The notes beneath the pieces were generated by a model. That model was not told where the DNA came from. It ran no database searches and was given only the letters and a program-made list of their open reading frames with translations. Source: an uncultured Shewanella sp. (GTDB lineage Bacteria > Pseudomonadota > Gammaproteobacteria > Enterobacterales > Shewanellaceae). Taken from it: DNA of 64,000 bases. Below, piece after piece: positions 54,600-64,000 of this stretch. The stretch lies in assembly GCA_947503555.1 (NCBI GenBank), contig CANNEE010000003.1:287093-351092 (forward strand). The letters run 5' to 3'. Position 1 is the first letter of the stretch; each line of letters begins with the position of its first letter. Position numbers and translations under genes: made by a program.

Positions 54600-54822
54600 G
54601 AGCACTCCTAGATTCTTAAAGACAAAATTTTATATTTATTAGATAATGTCTGCTTGCGCCCTTGTTTGGGCTTAAGTTACTACATTAAAGCTTGTTTATT
54701 GGCCAAGTTTGTTGCCGTACACAAGCCTAATTGTTGGCCAGAAAACTATCAAAAGTAGACAGTCTACATGAAAGTTTAGCTGATACCAGCAAAAAGATAA
54801 GTTTAGACACCGGATTCAGGCC

Positions 54823-55932
54823 GTGATTGTATTTAGATACTTGATAAAAGAAGTTTTAAAGGCACAATTTGCCGTACTTGCTGTGCTATTAACTATTTTT
54901 ATTAGCCAACAGTTTGTGCGGGTATTAGCCGATGCCTCCGATGGCGAATTTCCCGCATTCTTGATTCTGACCATATTAGGCTTAAATTTACCTAAGCTTG
55001 CGGTACTCGTGATCCCTTTAAGTTTATTTCTCGGTATTTTACTGGCACATGGACGTATGTATACCGAGCATGAAATGGTAGTGCTCCATGGCGTTGGGAT
55101 CAGTGAATGGTATGTCACTCGTGTGACCTTGCTCGCTGCTGCTATCAATATGGTGCTTGTTGGCTTTTTAGCCATTTATATTTCACCTTGGGCCGAAGAG
55201 AAGCAAAACCAAGTGTTAGAGCAAGCCCAGTCGGAAGCCGGACTCGCTTCGCTTGTTCAGGGGCGATTCCAAACTAGCCCAAATGGTAGGGCGGTGTTAT
55301 TTGTAGAGAAGATGGGCAAAGGCAACACACTGGAAAAGGTGTTTGTTGCTCAGTTACCCGATCCTGATGATGTCTCTGGTTCGACGAATATCGTGTTAGC
55401 AAAAAATGGACTTGTCGTTGAAGCTAAATCGGGTAGTCAGCAATTAAAGTTGGAAGATGGCTTAAGATACCAAGGCAATCCCGAGGCGGTTGAGTACTCT
55501 CAGGCTGAATTTGCGGGTTATCAGATGGAGATTAAAGAGCAAGAGGTTGATGCTCGTCGCCGTAAGTTATCGGCTTTACCCATTGAGAAGCTGTTTGAAT
55601 TAAGAAACCCTCCGGCCATTGCAGAGTTCCACTGGCGCCTAGCAGTGCCTATTGCGACCTTGCTGATGACGTTAATCGCTGTGCCTTTGGCGCGAGTAAA
55701 TGTTCGCCAAGGTAAATTTGCCAAGATGTTCCCTGCTATTTTGCTTTATTTAGGTTATTTCGGCTTGATGATTACAGGACGAAAAGCGCTGGAAGATGAG
55801 GTATTACCTTCATACTTGGGCATGTGGTGGATACATCTTTCTGCACTTATGATTGGGCTTTTATTGTTAAGTAAGAATAGGCCGCTAGGGGCTAAAGTAA
55901 GGGGCATGTTTAAGCGTGCTAAGGTGGCCTAA
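54823..55932 (+). CDS. lptF: LPS export permease LptF
   Basis: A 369-residue inner-membrane subunit of the LptB2FGC extractor that moves LPS to the periplasmic bridge. Six membrane segments lie in two groups of three (about 14-36, 52-74, 100-124 and 272-292, 303-322, 330-350) around a periplasmic beta-jellyroll domain of about 140 residues. It begins with GTG, the only start giving family length. Its stop overlaps the lptG ATG by one base. Confidence 0.96.
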   Translation: MIVFRYLIKEVLKAQFAVLAVLLTIFISQQFVRVLADASDGEFPAFLILTILGLNLPKLAVLVIPLSLFLGILLAHGRMYTEHEMVVLHGVGISEWYVTRVTLLAAAINMVLVGFLAIYISPWAEEKQNQVLEQAQSEAGLASLVQGRFQTSPNGRAVLFVEKMGKGNTLEKVFVAQLPDPDDVSGSTNIVLAKNGLVVEAKSGSQQLKLEDGLRYQGNPEAVEYSQAEFAGYQMEIKEQEVDARRRKLSALPIEKLFELRNPPAIAEFHWRLAVPIATLLMTLIAVPLARVNVRQGKFAKMFPAILLYLGYFGLMITGRKALEDEVLPSYLGMWWIHLSALMIGLLLLSKNRPLGAKVRGMFKRAKVA

Positions 55933-56990
55933 TGAAGATTATCGATCTCTATATCGCTAGGGTCATTTTAAGCTCCTCTGCACTTTGTTTGCTCATTTTG
56001 ACTGGCCTATCAGGAGTGATTAAGTGGATTGATCAGATCCGCTTAGTGGGCCGTGGCACTTATACCATGCTCGATGCTGGGGTTTATGTCTTCTTCTTAA
56101 TTCCAAGAGACATTGAGATGTTCTTCCCCATGGCGGTATTGCTCGGTGCCTTGATTGGTGTAGGTATGTTGGCATCAAATTCTGAGCTAGTGGTGATGCA
56201 GGCCTCAGGCATGTCGAAGCTAGATATCACGCTATCGGCATTAAAGACCGCGATTCCTTTGATGATATTAGTGATGGCATTGGGGGAGTGGGGCGCACCA
56301 GCAGCAGAGAAACGTGCTAATGAGCTGCAAGCGACGAAATTGTCAGGTGGTAGCTTAATTAAATCCCATAGAGGCATTTGGGCTAAAGATGGCGATCTGT
56401 TTGTCAATATCGGCGAGATAGAAACAGTAAATCGCCTCTTTAATATCACCTTATATCAGTTTGATGATGAATTAAGACTCACTCAAGTGGTACATGCCGA
56501 CAAGGCGGTATTCGCTCAGGACTTCTGGCGCTTATTTGATGTCAAACGTACAAGCTTCACTTCTTCTCAAGTGGTTATGAATGAATTAGAAGAAGATAGA
56601 TGGCATTCAAGCCTTACGCCGGATAAGCTTAGCGTCGTATCGATTAAGCCCGAAGCACTTTCTATTCAAGGCTTGGTTGAGTATCTAGAGTATTTAAATA
56701 TCAATAGCCAAGACTCGAGTCGTTATGAATTAGCCCTATGGCGTAAGTTAATGCAGCCTATTACTGTGGCTGTGATGATGCTTGTGGCACTGTCATTTGT
56801 CTTTGGCCCCTTACGAGCCGTGACTATGGGAGCGCGAGTACTGCTTGGCGTCGTCGCTGGTTTTGTATTCTATATTAGTAGTGAGATATTTGGCCCCATG
56901 AGTATGGTATATGAGCTGCCAGCCTTTATCGGTGCTGGCATGCCACCATTACTCTTTACCTTTGCTGCTGTCTATTTCCTACGGCGATAA
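55932..56990 (+). CDS. lptG: LPS export permease LptG
   Basis: A 352-residue partner of LptF with the same six-helix, jellyroll-insert plan (helices near 12-32, 60-85, 98-120, 275-295, 302-322, 330-350). The overlap with lptF points to co-translation and equal amounts of the two subunits. A terminator follows 24 bases after the stop. Confidence 0.96.
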   Translation: MKIIDLYIARVILSSSALCLLILTGLSGVIKWIDQIRLVGRGTYTMLDAGVYVFFLIPRDIEMFFPMAVLLGALIGVGMLASNSELVVMQASGMSKLDITLSALKTAIPLMILVMALGEWGAPAAEKRANELQATKLSGGSLIKSHRGIWAKDGDLFVNIGEIETVNRLFNITLYQFDDELRLTQVVHADKAVFAQDFWRLFDVKRTSFTSSQVVMNELEEDRWHSSLTPDKLSVVSIKPEALSIQGLVEYLEYLNINSQDSSRYELALWRKLMQPITVAVMMLVALSFVFGPLRAVTMGARVLLGVVAGFVFYISSEIFGPMSMVYELPAFIGAGMPPLLFTFAAVYFLRR

Positions 56991-57013
56991 TAGAAGTGTG
57001 ATTATCAGTAAAT

Positions 57014-57042
57014 AAAGAGTCGACTATGTCGGCTCTTTTTTA
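57014..57042 (+). terminator. Terminator after lptG
   Basis: Arms AAAGAGTCGAC and GTCGGCTCTTT (one G-T pair) around TAT, followed by TTTTTTATT. Its position inside the longer frame of the next gene supports that gene's later start. Confidence 0.85.
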
Positions 57043-57232
57043 TTGGATAACTGCGCTGCTGATTCGTGTTTGGATGCTTAACAGTTGTATCTGTACTAGA
57101 CTTTTTAGTAAGTGCGAGTCCATCTTTGGTATGAAGCAGATACGAGCAGAGTTTCTTTACTGCTTTGTGAGGTGTTTGGTTTGTTATTGGTGCAGGACTG
57201 GAAAGCAAGATGTCACAAAGGAAGTGAGAATT

Positions 57233-58300
57233 ATGAAAATTAAGCAAAAGCTAGCATTGATTATCGGCTTTATTGGGTTCACTTTTGTGTTAATTATGCT
57301 GATGAACTCTGCTGCATTTTTTAATTGGAGCAATTCAAGCTTTCCATCAATTTTAGATGCACGTATGGACTCGGTTTCTTTGCAGGGGCAGAAGCTGACA
57401 TCCTATCAGGATAAGCAAAAACTGCTAATCGCACTTAGCCGCGATTATAGTCAAATTCCTATATTATTTACCCAATTTGATAATGAGATTTTAACGTCTC
57501 GGGAGTTGTCAGGGTTACTAGAAACCTTACGTGGTGATTTGGCTAATCACTGGTATGCACTGGAGGCTCAAGCCAGTGAGGGTCAGTTATCAGTAAGCTT
57601 TAATTATGGTTTTCTGATGCCATCTCGCCGTGTGGTCGATAATGAACTGGTGCGCATATTACAAGCTGGGGAGGCATCCCGCATAAGTGAAATATCAGCT
57701 CTCAAGCCTAGCTTCTATGGTGCATTGGCCATGATTGTCGATAGGCTTAATCAGGAAGTTCAACTAAGTCACCAAGCAACGAATTCACTATTAGCCCACC
57801 AACAAGCCAGCTATGGGGCTCAGCAACACAGAACATGGATATTTGCCTTAATCGGCTTGTGTGGTTTGTTTCTTTTAAGCTGGATAACATTACGTAACCT
57901 AATTCACCCACTAAGGGCGCTGGTCAATCTCGCTTCAGGCTTAGTATCAAAAGAGGAAGTTGGGCCTACTAGGGAAGATGCCTATAAGGATTATCAAGCG
58001 GCGGTGAATAAAGTGGGGCAATATGTAGAGTTTCAAGCTGGATGGCAAGAGGAGATGAAGGTCACTATTGCTCAGTATGCCAAAGGTCAGTACGCCGAAA
58101 TAAAGATGGTGCAAGGGGCCTATCATCCTAGCTATGCCGCGAATAATTTGAGTTTACCTGACGAGTATTTTGAATCTATGAAGGTTATTGAGCAGCTTAG
58201 AGGACGATTAGTGAATATGCATCAGGAGATACAGCATCTTTCTAATGCTAATCTTCAGCGGGAATATAACTATCGCTTCTCTGCCAATGAAAGTGCGTGA
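57233..58300 (+). CDS. Sensor-like membrane protein without output domain
   Basis: I start at the ATG at 57233 (AAAGGAAGTGAG upstream); the frame from 57026 would run through the lptG terminator. The 355-residue product has membrane segments near 8-30 and 204-223 enclosing a helical periplasmic region of about 170 residues. A HAMP-like stretch HPLRALVNLASGLVSKEE follows, and then about 100 residues of helix. There is no chemoreceptor tip, kinase or GGDEF domain. It looks like the sensory half of a transmembrane receptor that stops short. I do not recognise a family. Confidence 0.75.
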   Translation: MKIKQKLALIIGFIGFTFVLIMLMNSAAFFNWSNSSFPSILDARMDSVSLQGQKLTSYQDKQKLLIALSRDYSQIPILFTQFDNEILTSRELSGLLETLRGDLANHWYALEAQASEGQLSVSFNYGFLMPSRRVVDNELVRILQAGEASRISEISALKPSFYGALAMIVDRLNQEVQLSHQATNSLLAHQQASYGAQQHRTWIFALIGLCGLFLLSWITLRNLIHPLRALVNLASGLVSKEEVGPTREDAYKDYQAAVNKVGQYVEFQAGWQEEMKVTIAQYAKGQYAEIKMVQGAYHPSYAANNLSLPDEYFESMKVIEQLRGRLVNMHQEIQHLSNANLQREYNYRFSANESA

Positions 58301-58318
58301 TGAAGCCTATTTATAAAA

Positions 58319-58349
58319 CAAAAAGCCACCTATATGGTGGCTTTTATAT
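58319..58349. terminator. Bidirectional terminator
   Basis: Arms AAAAGCCACC and GGTGGCTTTT around a short loop, between the sensor-like gene (plus) and miaB (minus). Confidence 0.88.
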
Positions 58350-58366
58350 TATTACCGTCGTTTATT

Positions 58367-59791
58367 CTAAGGAGTATAAGTGGTTACACCTAATGTATCT
58401 TCCTGCTTATGCTTAGCAAGAATATCTTCTGGCCTTAGGCTGCGACGTAAGTCCATCTCATCTTCGCCGCGTACAAATTGCCCTCTGAGGGAGTTGGTGT
58501 ACACATCGACGATTTCCACATCTACAAAGCCACCAATATGTTTAGGATCGGCTTCGAAGTTCACCACACGGTTGTTCTCGGTGCGGCCGCGCAGTTCCAT
58601 TGGGTTCTTAATAGAAGGTCCCTCAACTAAAATACGCTGCACAGTGCCCATCATATGGCGGCTGTAGCGCATCGCTTGCTGAGTAATTCTGTCTTGCAGT
58701 ATCGCTAGACGCTTTTTCTTTTCATCTAATGATACGTCATCAGGCAAATCCGCTGCCGGTGTACCAGGACGGGCGCTATAGATAAAACTAAAGCTGTGAT
58801 CAAACTGCACATCTTCAATCAACTTCATGGTATCGGCAAAGTCTTGCTCGCTCTCACCCGGGAAACCAATAATAAAGTCAGAGCTTATCTGAATATCAGG
58901 ACGGGCTTTGCGTAGACGGCGAATGATTGACTTGTACTCTAGCGCCATATGGCCGCGCTTCATCTGGGCTAGAATACGGTCTGAACCTGATTGTACTGGA
59001 AGGTGCAAGAAGCTCACTAGCTCAGGTGTATCTTCATACACATCGATAATGTCTTGAGTAAACTCAATCGGGTGACTAGTGGTAAAGCGAAGTCTATCTA
59101 TGCCGTCGATAGCTGCGATATATCTTAATAGCTCGGCAAAGGTGCAGATATCATCATCATGGGTCGCACCGCGATAGGCGTTAACGTTTTGTCCTAGTAG
59201 GTTAACTTCACGGACCCCTTGTTCGGCAAGTTGCGCGACTTCTAGAATGATATCGTCTAGTGGGCGGCTGACCTCTTCACCGCGAGTATATGGTACTACG
59301 CAGAAAGAGCAGTATTTACTACAGCCTTCCATGATGGAAACAAATGCACTTGGCCCTTCTGCTCTAGGTTCAGGCAGACGATCGAACTTTTCAATTTCAG
59401 GGAAGGTAACATCAATAACCGCTTTTTCGCCGCGTTGAACCTGATCTAGCATGTCAGGTAGGCGATGAAGGGTTTGTGGGCCGAAAATAATGTCAACGCA
59501 TTGGGCGCGTTCTTTAATTGCCTTGCCTTCCTGTGAAGCAACACAACCACCTACACCTATGACTAGGTTAGGGTTTTTATCTTTAAGCGTTTTCCAGCGA
59601 CCTAGCTGATGGAACACTTTTTCCTGGGCTTTTTCACGAATTGAGCAGGTGTTAAGTAGCAGTACATCTGCTTCTTCTGCTTCATCAGTTAAGGTATAGC
59701 CCTGATATTCGTCTAATAGATCAGCCATCTTAGATGAGTCATACTCATTCATTTGACAGCCCCAAGTTTTAATATGGAGTTTTTTACTCAT
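58367..59791 (-). CDS. miaB: tRNA-2-methylthio-N6-isopentenyladenosine synthase MiaB
   Basis: A 474-residue radical SAM methylthiotransferase, exactly the E. coli length from the ATG at 59791. It adds the 2-methylthio group to i6A37 of tRNAs. The UPF0004 domain has cysteines in [26 protein letters not shown] and GGCVASQEG for the auxiliary cluster. The radical SAM cluster is CSKYCSFC near residue 157, and a C-terminal TRAM domain follows. It is divergent from ubiF with one small gene between, resembling the miaB-ubiF neighbourhood of E. coli. Confidence 0.98.
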   Translation of the reverse strand: MSKKLHIKTWGCQMNEYDSSKMADLLDEYQGYTLTDEAEEADVLLLNTCSIREKAQEKVFHQLGRWKTLKDKNPNLVIGVGGCVASQEGKAIKERAQCVDIIFGPQTLHRLPDMLDQVQRGEKAVIDVTFPEIEKFDRLPEPRAEGPSAFVSIMEGCSKYCSFCVVPYTRGEEVSRPLDDIILEVAQLAEQGVREVNLLGQNVNAYRGATHDDDICTFAELLRYIAAIDGIDRLRFTTSHPIEFTQDIIDVYEDTPELVSFLHLPVQSGSDRILAQMKRGHMALEYKSIIRRLRKARPDIQISSDFIIGFPGESEQDFADTMKLIEDVQFDHSFSFIYSARPGTPAADLPDDVSLDEKKKRLAILQDRITQQAMRYSRHMMGTVQRILVEGPSIKNPMELRGRTENNRVVNFEADPKHIGGFVDVEIVDVYTNSLRGQFVRGEDEMDLRRSLRPEDILAKHKQEDTLGVTTYTP

Positions 59792-59888
59792 CAGTTTGCG
59801 CCGCTCATACAACCACAGAAAAAATAGCGCGACATTTTACCCTCTGTGGTCGTATCTGACCAGTGTTTGCTGCATATTTATCCTTGTA

Positions 59889-60209
59889 TCATTCTGCTGC
59901 CTGTGATAACCCCACAGTTATTATGTCTTTATTGTCGGCAAGCTCAGCTAAGCTACCTTGGGTCAGTTGCGCCATATTGCTGATCGCTTCCAGTGATTGA
60001 TTTCGCGCTAACTCAACAATTCCTTGCTCTACTTCAAGAGAGTGTATCGCAGACATTTCCGTGTTGTAGACATATAGGGCATAATCTATCGGCGCTCTAT
60101 AGGTCACTGTGATAACTTCCATTTCAGTGTCGGTTTGAGCCATGCTCCCTGCGCTAGCCAAGGCAAGTGCGCCAGTTAATGTGAACAGTATAGGTTTAAT
60201 AATCTTCAT
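59889..60209 (-). CDS. Small exported hypothetical protein
   Basis: I start at the ATG at 60209 because the hydrophobic signal (IIKPILFTLTGALALASA, cleavage near SMAQ) begins there and GTGAGAAC lies upstream. The 106-residue precursor yields an acidic mature domain of about 80 residues that is mostly helical, with the segment VITVTYRAPIDYALYVYNTEM. No family recognised. It lies upstream of miaB on the same strand, about 100 bases away. Confidence 0.65.
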   Translation of the reverse strand: MKIIKPILFTLTGALALASAGSMAQTDTEMEVITVTYRAPIDYALYVYNTEMSAIHSLEVEQGIVELARNQSLEAISNMAQLTQGSLAELADNKDIITVGLSQAAE

Positions 60210-60473
60210 CTTGTTCTCACTTAGCCCTTTTTGGTGTACTAAGGGCGGTTGTTGATACATTAGCCTATGCATAAGAAATGCATTGCTTGATAACAGCGCT
60301 TGAGTCCAGACAGCTCTCTTGGTAGCTCAGGGTCAGTTTAGAACAGAGTCAAATGTGGATTGTTTGCAGTTTGTAACTTGATATGATCAGAAGGCCTTAC
60401 TGTTACATTTGCTCACGGAACAGCTGTTTTTGACATGCTTATTCATACTTGGTTTATAAATAAAGAAGGTGCT

Positions 60474-61691
60474 ATGAAATCTCATCAACAAGATGTAGTC
60501 ATTATTGGCGGAGGTATGGTGGGAGCCGCTACTGCGATAGGTATTGCCCAGCTTGGCCTATCAGTGACTTTAGTTGAAGCCTATCAAGTTAAAGAGTATG
60601 AAGAAAATCAACCTCTTGATGTCAGAGTTTCGGCAATTAGCGTGGCATCTGAACAGCTTCTGGATAAGTTAGGTGCACTTTCTAGTCTGTTATCTATGCG
60701 TAATGTCGCCTACAAAGGTCTAGAGACTTGGGAGCTCGATGGCTTTATCACTCAATTTCATAGCGACCAGATCGGCGCAACCCATCTAGGACATATAGTT
60801 GAAAATCGCCTTGTTCAGCTCTCCCTTTGGCAAGAATTTACTAAGTATGACAACCTAAGACTCTGCTGCCCGAATAAGGTGGCGAGTTTAAATTATTGTG
60901 AGCAAGGGATAGAGGTCACTCTTGAGTCTGGCGAGCAAATATCAGCCCATTTATTGGTGGGAGCCGATGGCGCTAATTCTCAAGTGCGTCAGTGGGCTAA
61001 TATTGGCATTACGGGCTGGAATTACGGCCAATCGGCGATGCTGATTAATATTGAGACCGAGTGTGATGAGCAAGATGTCACTTGGCAGCAGTTTACCCCA
61101 AAAGGTCCAAGATCCTTATTACCACTACCGGGTAAAAATGCTTCATTAGTATGGTATGACGAAGCCAGTCGAATCGCTCAGTTATCGGGCCTTAACAATC
61201 TAGCCCTAGCAGAGCAAATTAGAGCGCATTTCCCAGCAAGGTTAGATCCTAACTTCACTGTACTGGATAAGGGCAGCTTTCCTTTAACCCGTCGTCATGC
61301 CCAGCAGTACTATAAAGATAACCTAGTGATCTTAGGTGATGCGGCGCATACGATAAACCCCCTCGCTGGCCAAGGAGTCAACTTGGGGTTCAAAGATGTC
61401 GCTGCCTTAATCGAAACCATTGAAGCTGCGCTAAATCAAAAGCCAGACGAGCAGGAACAAGAGCTGCAGGAAGTCGAGCCTTGGTGGTCAAATAAGGTGC
61501 TTAAGGGTTATCAAAGTAAGCGCTATAAAGATAATCAATTGATGATGAGCACTATGGATCTGTTTTACGCCAGCTTTAGTAATGATCTGCTGCCGCTTAA
61601 GCTTATGCGTAACTGCGCCCTTAAGCTGGCAAATATCGACTCGCCGATTAAAAAGCAGGTGCTCAAGTACGCTATGGGGCTCAAGTCTTAA
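60474..61691 (+). CDS. ubiF: UbiF-like FAD-dependent ubiquinone biosynthesis hydroxylase
   Basis: A 405-residue flavoprotein monooxygenase of the UbiH/UbiF/VisC family, starting at the ATG at 60474 (GAAGGTG upstream). The FAD-binding fold is VVIIGGGMVGAATAIG near residue 10. The DG motif LLVGADGANSQVRQWA lies near 165, and GDAAHTINPLAGQGVNLGFKD near 285. Position next to miaB and upstream of a metT-leuW tRNA cluster matches E. coli ubiF, which hydroxylates 2-octaprenyl-3-methyl-6-methoxy-benzoquinol. UbiH or VisC identity is less likely on that context. Confidence 0.85.
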   Translation: MKSHQQDVVIIGGGMVGAATAIGIAQLGLSVTLVEAYQVKEYEENQPLDVRVSAISVASEQLLDKLGALSSLLSMRNVAYKGLETWELDGFITQFHSDQIGATHLGHIVENRLVQLSLWQEFTKYDNLRLCCPNKVASLNYCEQGIEVTLESGEQISAHLLVGADGANSQVRQWANIGITGWNYGQSAMLINIETECDEQDVTWQQFTPKGPRSLLPLPGKNASLVWYDEASRIAQLSGLNNLALAEQIRAHFPARLDPNFTVLDKGSFPLTRRHAQQYYKDNLVILGDAAHTINPLAGQGVNLGFKDVAALIETIEAALNQKPDEQEQELQEVEPWWSNKVLKGYQSKRYKDNQLMMSTMDLFYASFSNDLLPLKLMRNCALKLANIDSPIKKQVLKYAMGLKS

Positions 61692-61817
61692 CTCTTGCCA
61701 TTTGCAATAAGTTGAAAGCTTATTTTGCCGCCACTGGCTTTGAGTGCTAAAATGCCGCGTTTTTATTGATTGGCGCTGTTGGTAACGCCAGCAGCGCGCA
61801 AATACAAGATAGCGATA

Positions 61818-62405
61818 ATGGCTGATATAAAGTTAATTGTTGGACTGGCAAACCCTGGAGCTGAGTATGCCCGTACTCGTCATAATGCGGGCGCATGGTA
61901 TGTGGAAGAGCTGGCCCGAATCTGTGGCGTGACCTTATCTCCAGACAGTAAATATTTTGGCTTAACGGCAAGAGCGACGCTGCACGGTAAAGATGTGCGC
62001 CTGCTTATTCCGACCACCTTTATGAATTTAAGTGGTAAATCCGTTGGCGCCTTGGCGAACTTTTTTCGCATTCTGCCGGAAGAGATATTAGTTGCCCATG
62101 ACGAGCTGGATATGGAGCCTGGCATTGCTAAGTTTAAGCTAGGTGGTGGTCATGGCGGTCATAATGGCCTAAAAGATATCATAGCCAAGCTTGCAAACAA
62201 CAAAGGCTTTTATAGGCTACGTATCGGTATTGGCCACCCTGGTGATAAGAACCGAGTCAGTGGCTATGTATTAGGTAAGGCGCCGACTAACGAGCAAGAG
62301 CGTATGGATGCCGCCGTTGATGAAGCCGTACGTTCTACCGAAGTCTTGTTTAAAGAAGATATGACTAAGGCGATGCATAGATTGCATACCTTTAAGGCGC
62401 TCTAG
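61818..62405 (+). CDS. pth: Peptidyl-tRNA hydrolase
   Basis: A 195-residue enzyme that recycles peptidyl-tRNA released from stalled ribosomes; E. coli Pth has 194. I start at the ATG at 61818, giving [14 protein letters not shown]. The catalytic His is in [11 protein letters not shown], and the family motifs [27 protein letters not shown] and RIGIGHPG-type segment are complete. It is followed by ychF, a pairing common in gammaproteobacteria. Confidence 0.97.
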   Translation: MADIKLIVGLANPGAEYARTRHNAGAWYVEELARICGVTLSPDSKYFGLTARATLHGKDVRLLIPTTFMNLSGKSVGALANFFRILPEEILVAHDELDMEPGIAKFKLGGGHGGHNGLKDIIAKLANNKGFYRLRIGIGHPGDKNRVSGYVLGKAPTNEQERMDAAVDEAVRSTEVLFKEDMTKAMHRLHTFKAL

Positions 62406-62550
62406 CGCCAGAGCGACAAAACCAATGTCGCTAAATGAATAATTCGATGCAGCTATTCATCACTTTATAATAGCTGCGATGCAATTTAGCTTAAGAGAGT
62501 GACTGTTTATCACAGTATCTCAACTAGAACATAGAGAGAAAGGTAATACT

Positions 62551-63642
62551 ATGGGTTTTAAATGTGGCATCGTTGGACTGCCAAACGTAGGTAAATCTAC
62601 CCTGTTTAATGCGTTAACTAAGGCGGGTATCGAAGCTTCAAACTTTCCGTTTTGTACGATTGAGCCAAATACTGGTGTAGTGCCTGTGCCAGATCCGCGC
62701 CTTGACGCGTTAGCGGCCATCGTTAACCCAGAGCGTGTATTGCCTACAACTATGGAGTTTGTCGATATTGCCGGTCTAGTTGCTGGTGCATCAAAAGGTG
62801 AAGGCCTAGGTAACAAATTCCTTGCCAATATCCGTGAAACCGATGCTATTGGCCATGTTGTTCGTTGCTTTGAAGATGAGAATATTGTTCACGTTGCCAA
62901 TAAAGTCTCGCCAGTTGCTGATATCGAAGTGATTAACACTGAGCTTGCCCTTGCCGACTTAGATAGCTGTGAACGTGCCATTGTTCGTCAGCAAAAGCGT
63001 GCAAAAGGTGGCGATAAAGACGCTAAGTTTGAAGTAGAAGTGCTTGAGAAGATGCGTCCTATATTGGACGAAGGCAAGATGCTACGCTCAATGGAGCTGT
63101 CTAAAGAAGAGCGTGCTGCGGTAGCTTACCTTAACTTCTTAACGCTTAAGCCAACCATGTATATTGCTAACGTATCTGAAGATGGTTTTGAAAATAACCC
63201 TCATCTTGATGCGGTTCGCCAGATTGCCGAGCAAGAAAATGCAGTAGTAGTAGCGGTATGCGCTGCTATCGAATCTGAGCTTGCTGAGATGGATGCCGAA
63301 GATAGAGATGAGTTTATGGCAGATCTTGGCCTTGAAGAGCCAGGTCTTGATCGTGTTATTCGCGGCGGCTACAAGCTACTTGATCTTCATACTTACTTTA
63401 CCGCAGGTGTAAAAGAGGTGCGCGCTTGGACTGTACCTGTTGGTGCAATGGCGCCACAGGCTGCGGGTGTGATCCATACTGACTTTGAACGTGGTTTTAT
63501 TCGTGCTCAAGTGATGGCTTATGATGACTTTATCGAATATAACGGCGAAGCTGGTGCTAAAGAAGCTGGCAAGCTACGTGTAGAAGGCAAGACTTATGTC
63601 GTTAAAGATGGCGATGTGATGCACTTCCTGTTTAACGTTTAA
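62551..63642 (+). CDS. ychF: Redox-regulated ATPase YchF (Obg family)
   Basis: A 363-residue P-loop protein of the usual length. It is an Obg-family member that prefers ATP and binds ribosomes. The P-loop GLPNVGKST (residues 8-16), switch [14 protein letters not shown], and the NxxE specificity segment in place of NKxD are consistent with YchF. The C-terminal TGS domain covers about 280-360 ([20 protein letters not shown]). AGAAAGG lies upstream of the ATG. Confidence 0.97.
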   Translation: MGFKCGIVGLPNVGKSTLFNALTKAGIEASNFPFCTIEPNTGVVPVPDPRLDALAAIVNPERVLPTTMEFVDIAGLVAGASKGEGLGNKFLANIRETDAIGHVVRCFEDENIVHVANKVSPVADIEVINTELALADLDSCERAIVRQQKRAKGGDKDAKFEVEVLEKMRPILDEGKMLRSMELSKEERAAVAYLNFLTLKPTMYIANVSEDGFENNPHLDAVRQIAEQENAVVVAVCAAIESELAEMDAEDRDEFMADLGLEEPGLDRVIRGGYKLLDLHTYFTAGVKEVRAWTVPVGAMAPQAAGVIHTDFERGFIRAQVMAYDDFIEYNGEAGAKEAGKLRVEGKTYVVKDGDVMHFLFNV

Positions 63643-63745
63643 GCAGTTAGCGGGTGGTAGATGGCAGAATATGCATATCTATCACCCAATTTGGTGGGTT
63701 TCTAGGCGAACAATAGCGTGTAAGCAAATTTGCAGAAAAAAGCTG

Positions 63746-63774
63746 TTGACCAAACTACACTGAATAAGCATAAT
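63746..63774 (+). promoter_or_regulatory. Promoter of the tRNA operon
   Basis: TTGACC (-35) and CATAAT (-10), each 5 of 6, are separated by 17 bases and followed by a GC-rich discriminator (ACGCCCCG). This is the form typical of stringently controlled tRNA promoters. The tRNA-Met gene starts about 40 bases downstream. Confidence 0.75.
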
Positions 63775-63814
63775 ACGCCCCGTTCCTCGCGAGAGGGGCC
63801 GAAAAAAGAAAAGT

Positions 63815-63891
63815 GGCTATGTAGCTCAGCTGGTTAGAGCACAGCACTCATAATGCTGGGGTCGCAGGTTCAAGTCCCGCCATAGCTACCA
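63815..63891 (+). tRNA. metT: tRNA-Met (CAT), elongator
   Basis: A 77-base gene including encoded CCA. The acceptor arms GGCTATG and CATAGCT pair; the D arm GCTC..GAGC and T arm GTTCAAGTC loop are normal. The anticodon loop is CTCATAA (anticodon CAT). Sequence follows E. coli metT (elongator), not the initiator. Confidence 0.95.
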
Positions 63892-63924
63892 TCTTTTCTC
63901 CAGATGTAAAACATGAGAGACAGT

Positions 63925-64000
<76 letters not shown>

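Noticed and set aside
62430-62490. Inverted repeat GCAGCTATT/AATAGCTGC between pth and ychF as a terminator
   Set aside because: The arms pair, but there is no T run after them and the spacing is large, so I do not call a terminator.

Overview
The window looks like chromosomal DNA of a marine gammaproteobacterium, most probably Shewanella. This rests on AT-leaning base composition, many chemoreceptors and sensor kinases, a single-subunit quinol nitric oxide reductase with its NorR activator, a DUF3360 membrane protein, a DUF2860 outer-membrane protein, and enterobacteria-like housekeeping blocks (lptF-lptG/pepA, holC-valS, miaB/ubiF, metT-leuW tRNAs). It starts in intergenic DNA and ends inside a tRNA-Leu gene. 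The genus call is inference; no rRNA is present.

Region by region. 0.4-1.9 kb: DUF3360 membrane protein. 2.2-8.6 kb: a compact operon of a small leader gene, an RND efflux adaptor and pump, and an OmpR-type two-component pair. 8.7-12.9 kb: DUF2860 porin-like protein, a MITE-like repeat, a chemoreceptor and an orphan FetB-like permease. 13-20.7 kb: a large PAS histidine kinase, an M16 peptidase pair and a DUF945 protein. 20.8-25.1 kb: NO-responsive module with norR and quinol NO reductase, including a sigma-54 promoter and three regularly spaced NorR-type sites. 25.1-30.5 kb: an ICMT-like membrane methyltransferase, a Cache-domain kinase and a Lon-like protease. 30.6-35.0 kb: MFS transporter, PliG-like lipoprotein, LysR regulator, YgjV-like protein and uridine phosphorylase. 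35.3-36.8 kb: an orphan CesT-type secretion chaperone beside its probable effector. 37-40.3 kb: valS and holC. 40.4-53 kb: an accessory block bounded on the holC side by inverted repeat elements. It separates holC-valS from pepA, which are adjacent in E. coli. 53-64 kb: pepA, lptF-lptG, a sensor-like membrane protein, miaB, ubiF, pth, ychF and two tRNAs.

The accessory block holds the most unusual system. A maoP-like (DUF413) gene is divergent from an hdfR-like LysR gene, as in E. coli, but here it leads an operon with a glutathione-synthetase-like ATP-grasp ligase and a two-domain protein. That protein joins an N-formylglutamate-amidohydrolase-like domain to a QEGLA/MATCAP-type metallopeptidase domain. 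The hdfR side continues into a divergent KdsB-like nucleotidyltransferase. An amino-acid ligase beside a C-terminal-amino-acid-removing peptidase resembles the eukaryotic tubulin tyrosination cycle, and the acidic tail of the MaoP-like protein is a possible substrate. This is a hypothesis from gene content only.

Many entries use internal start codons chosen by ribosome binding site, family length or overlap with the upstream gene. The reason is given in each case.
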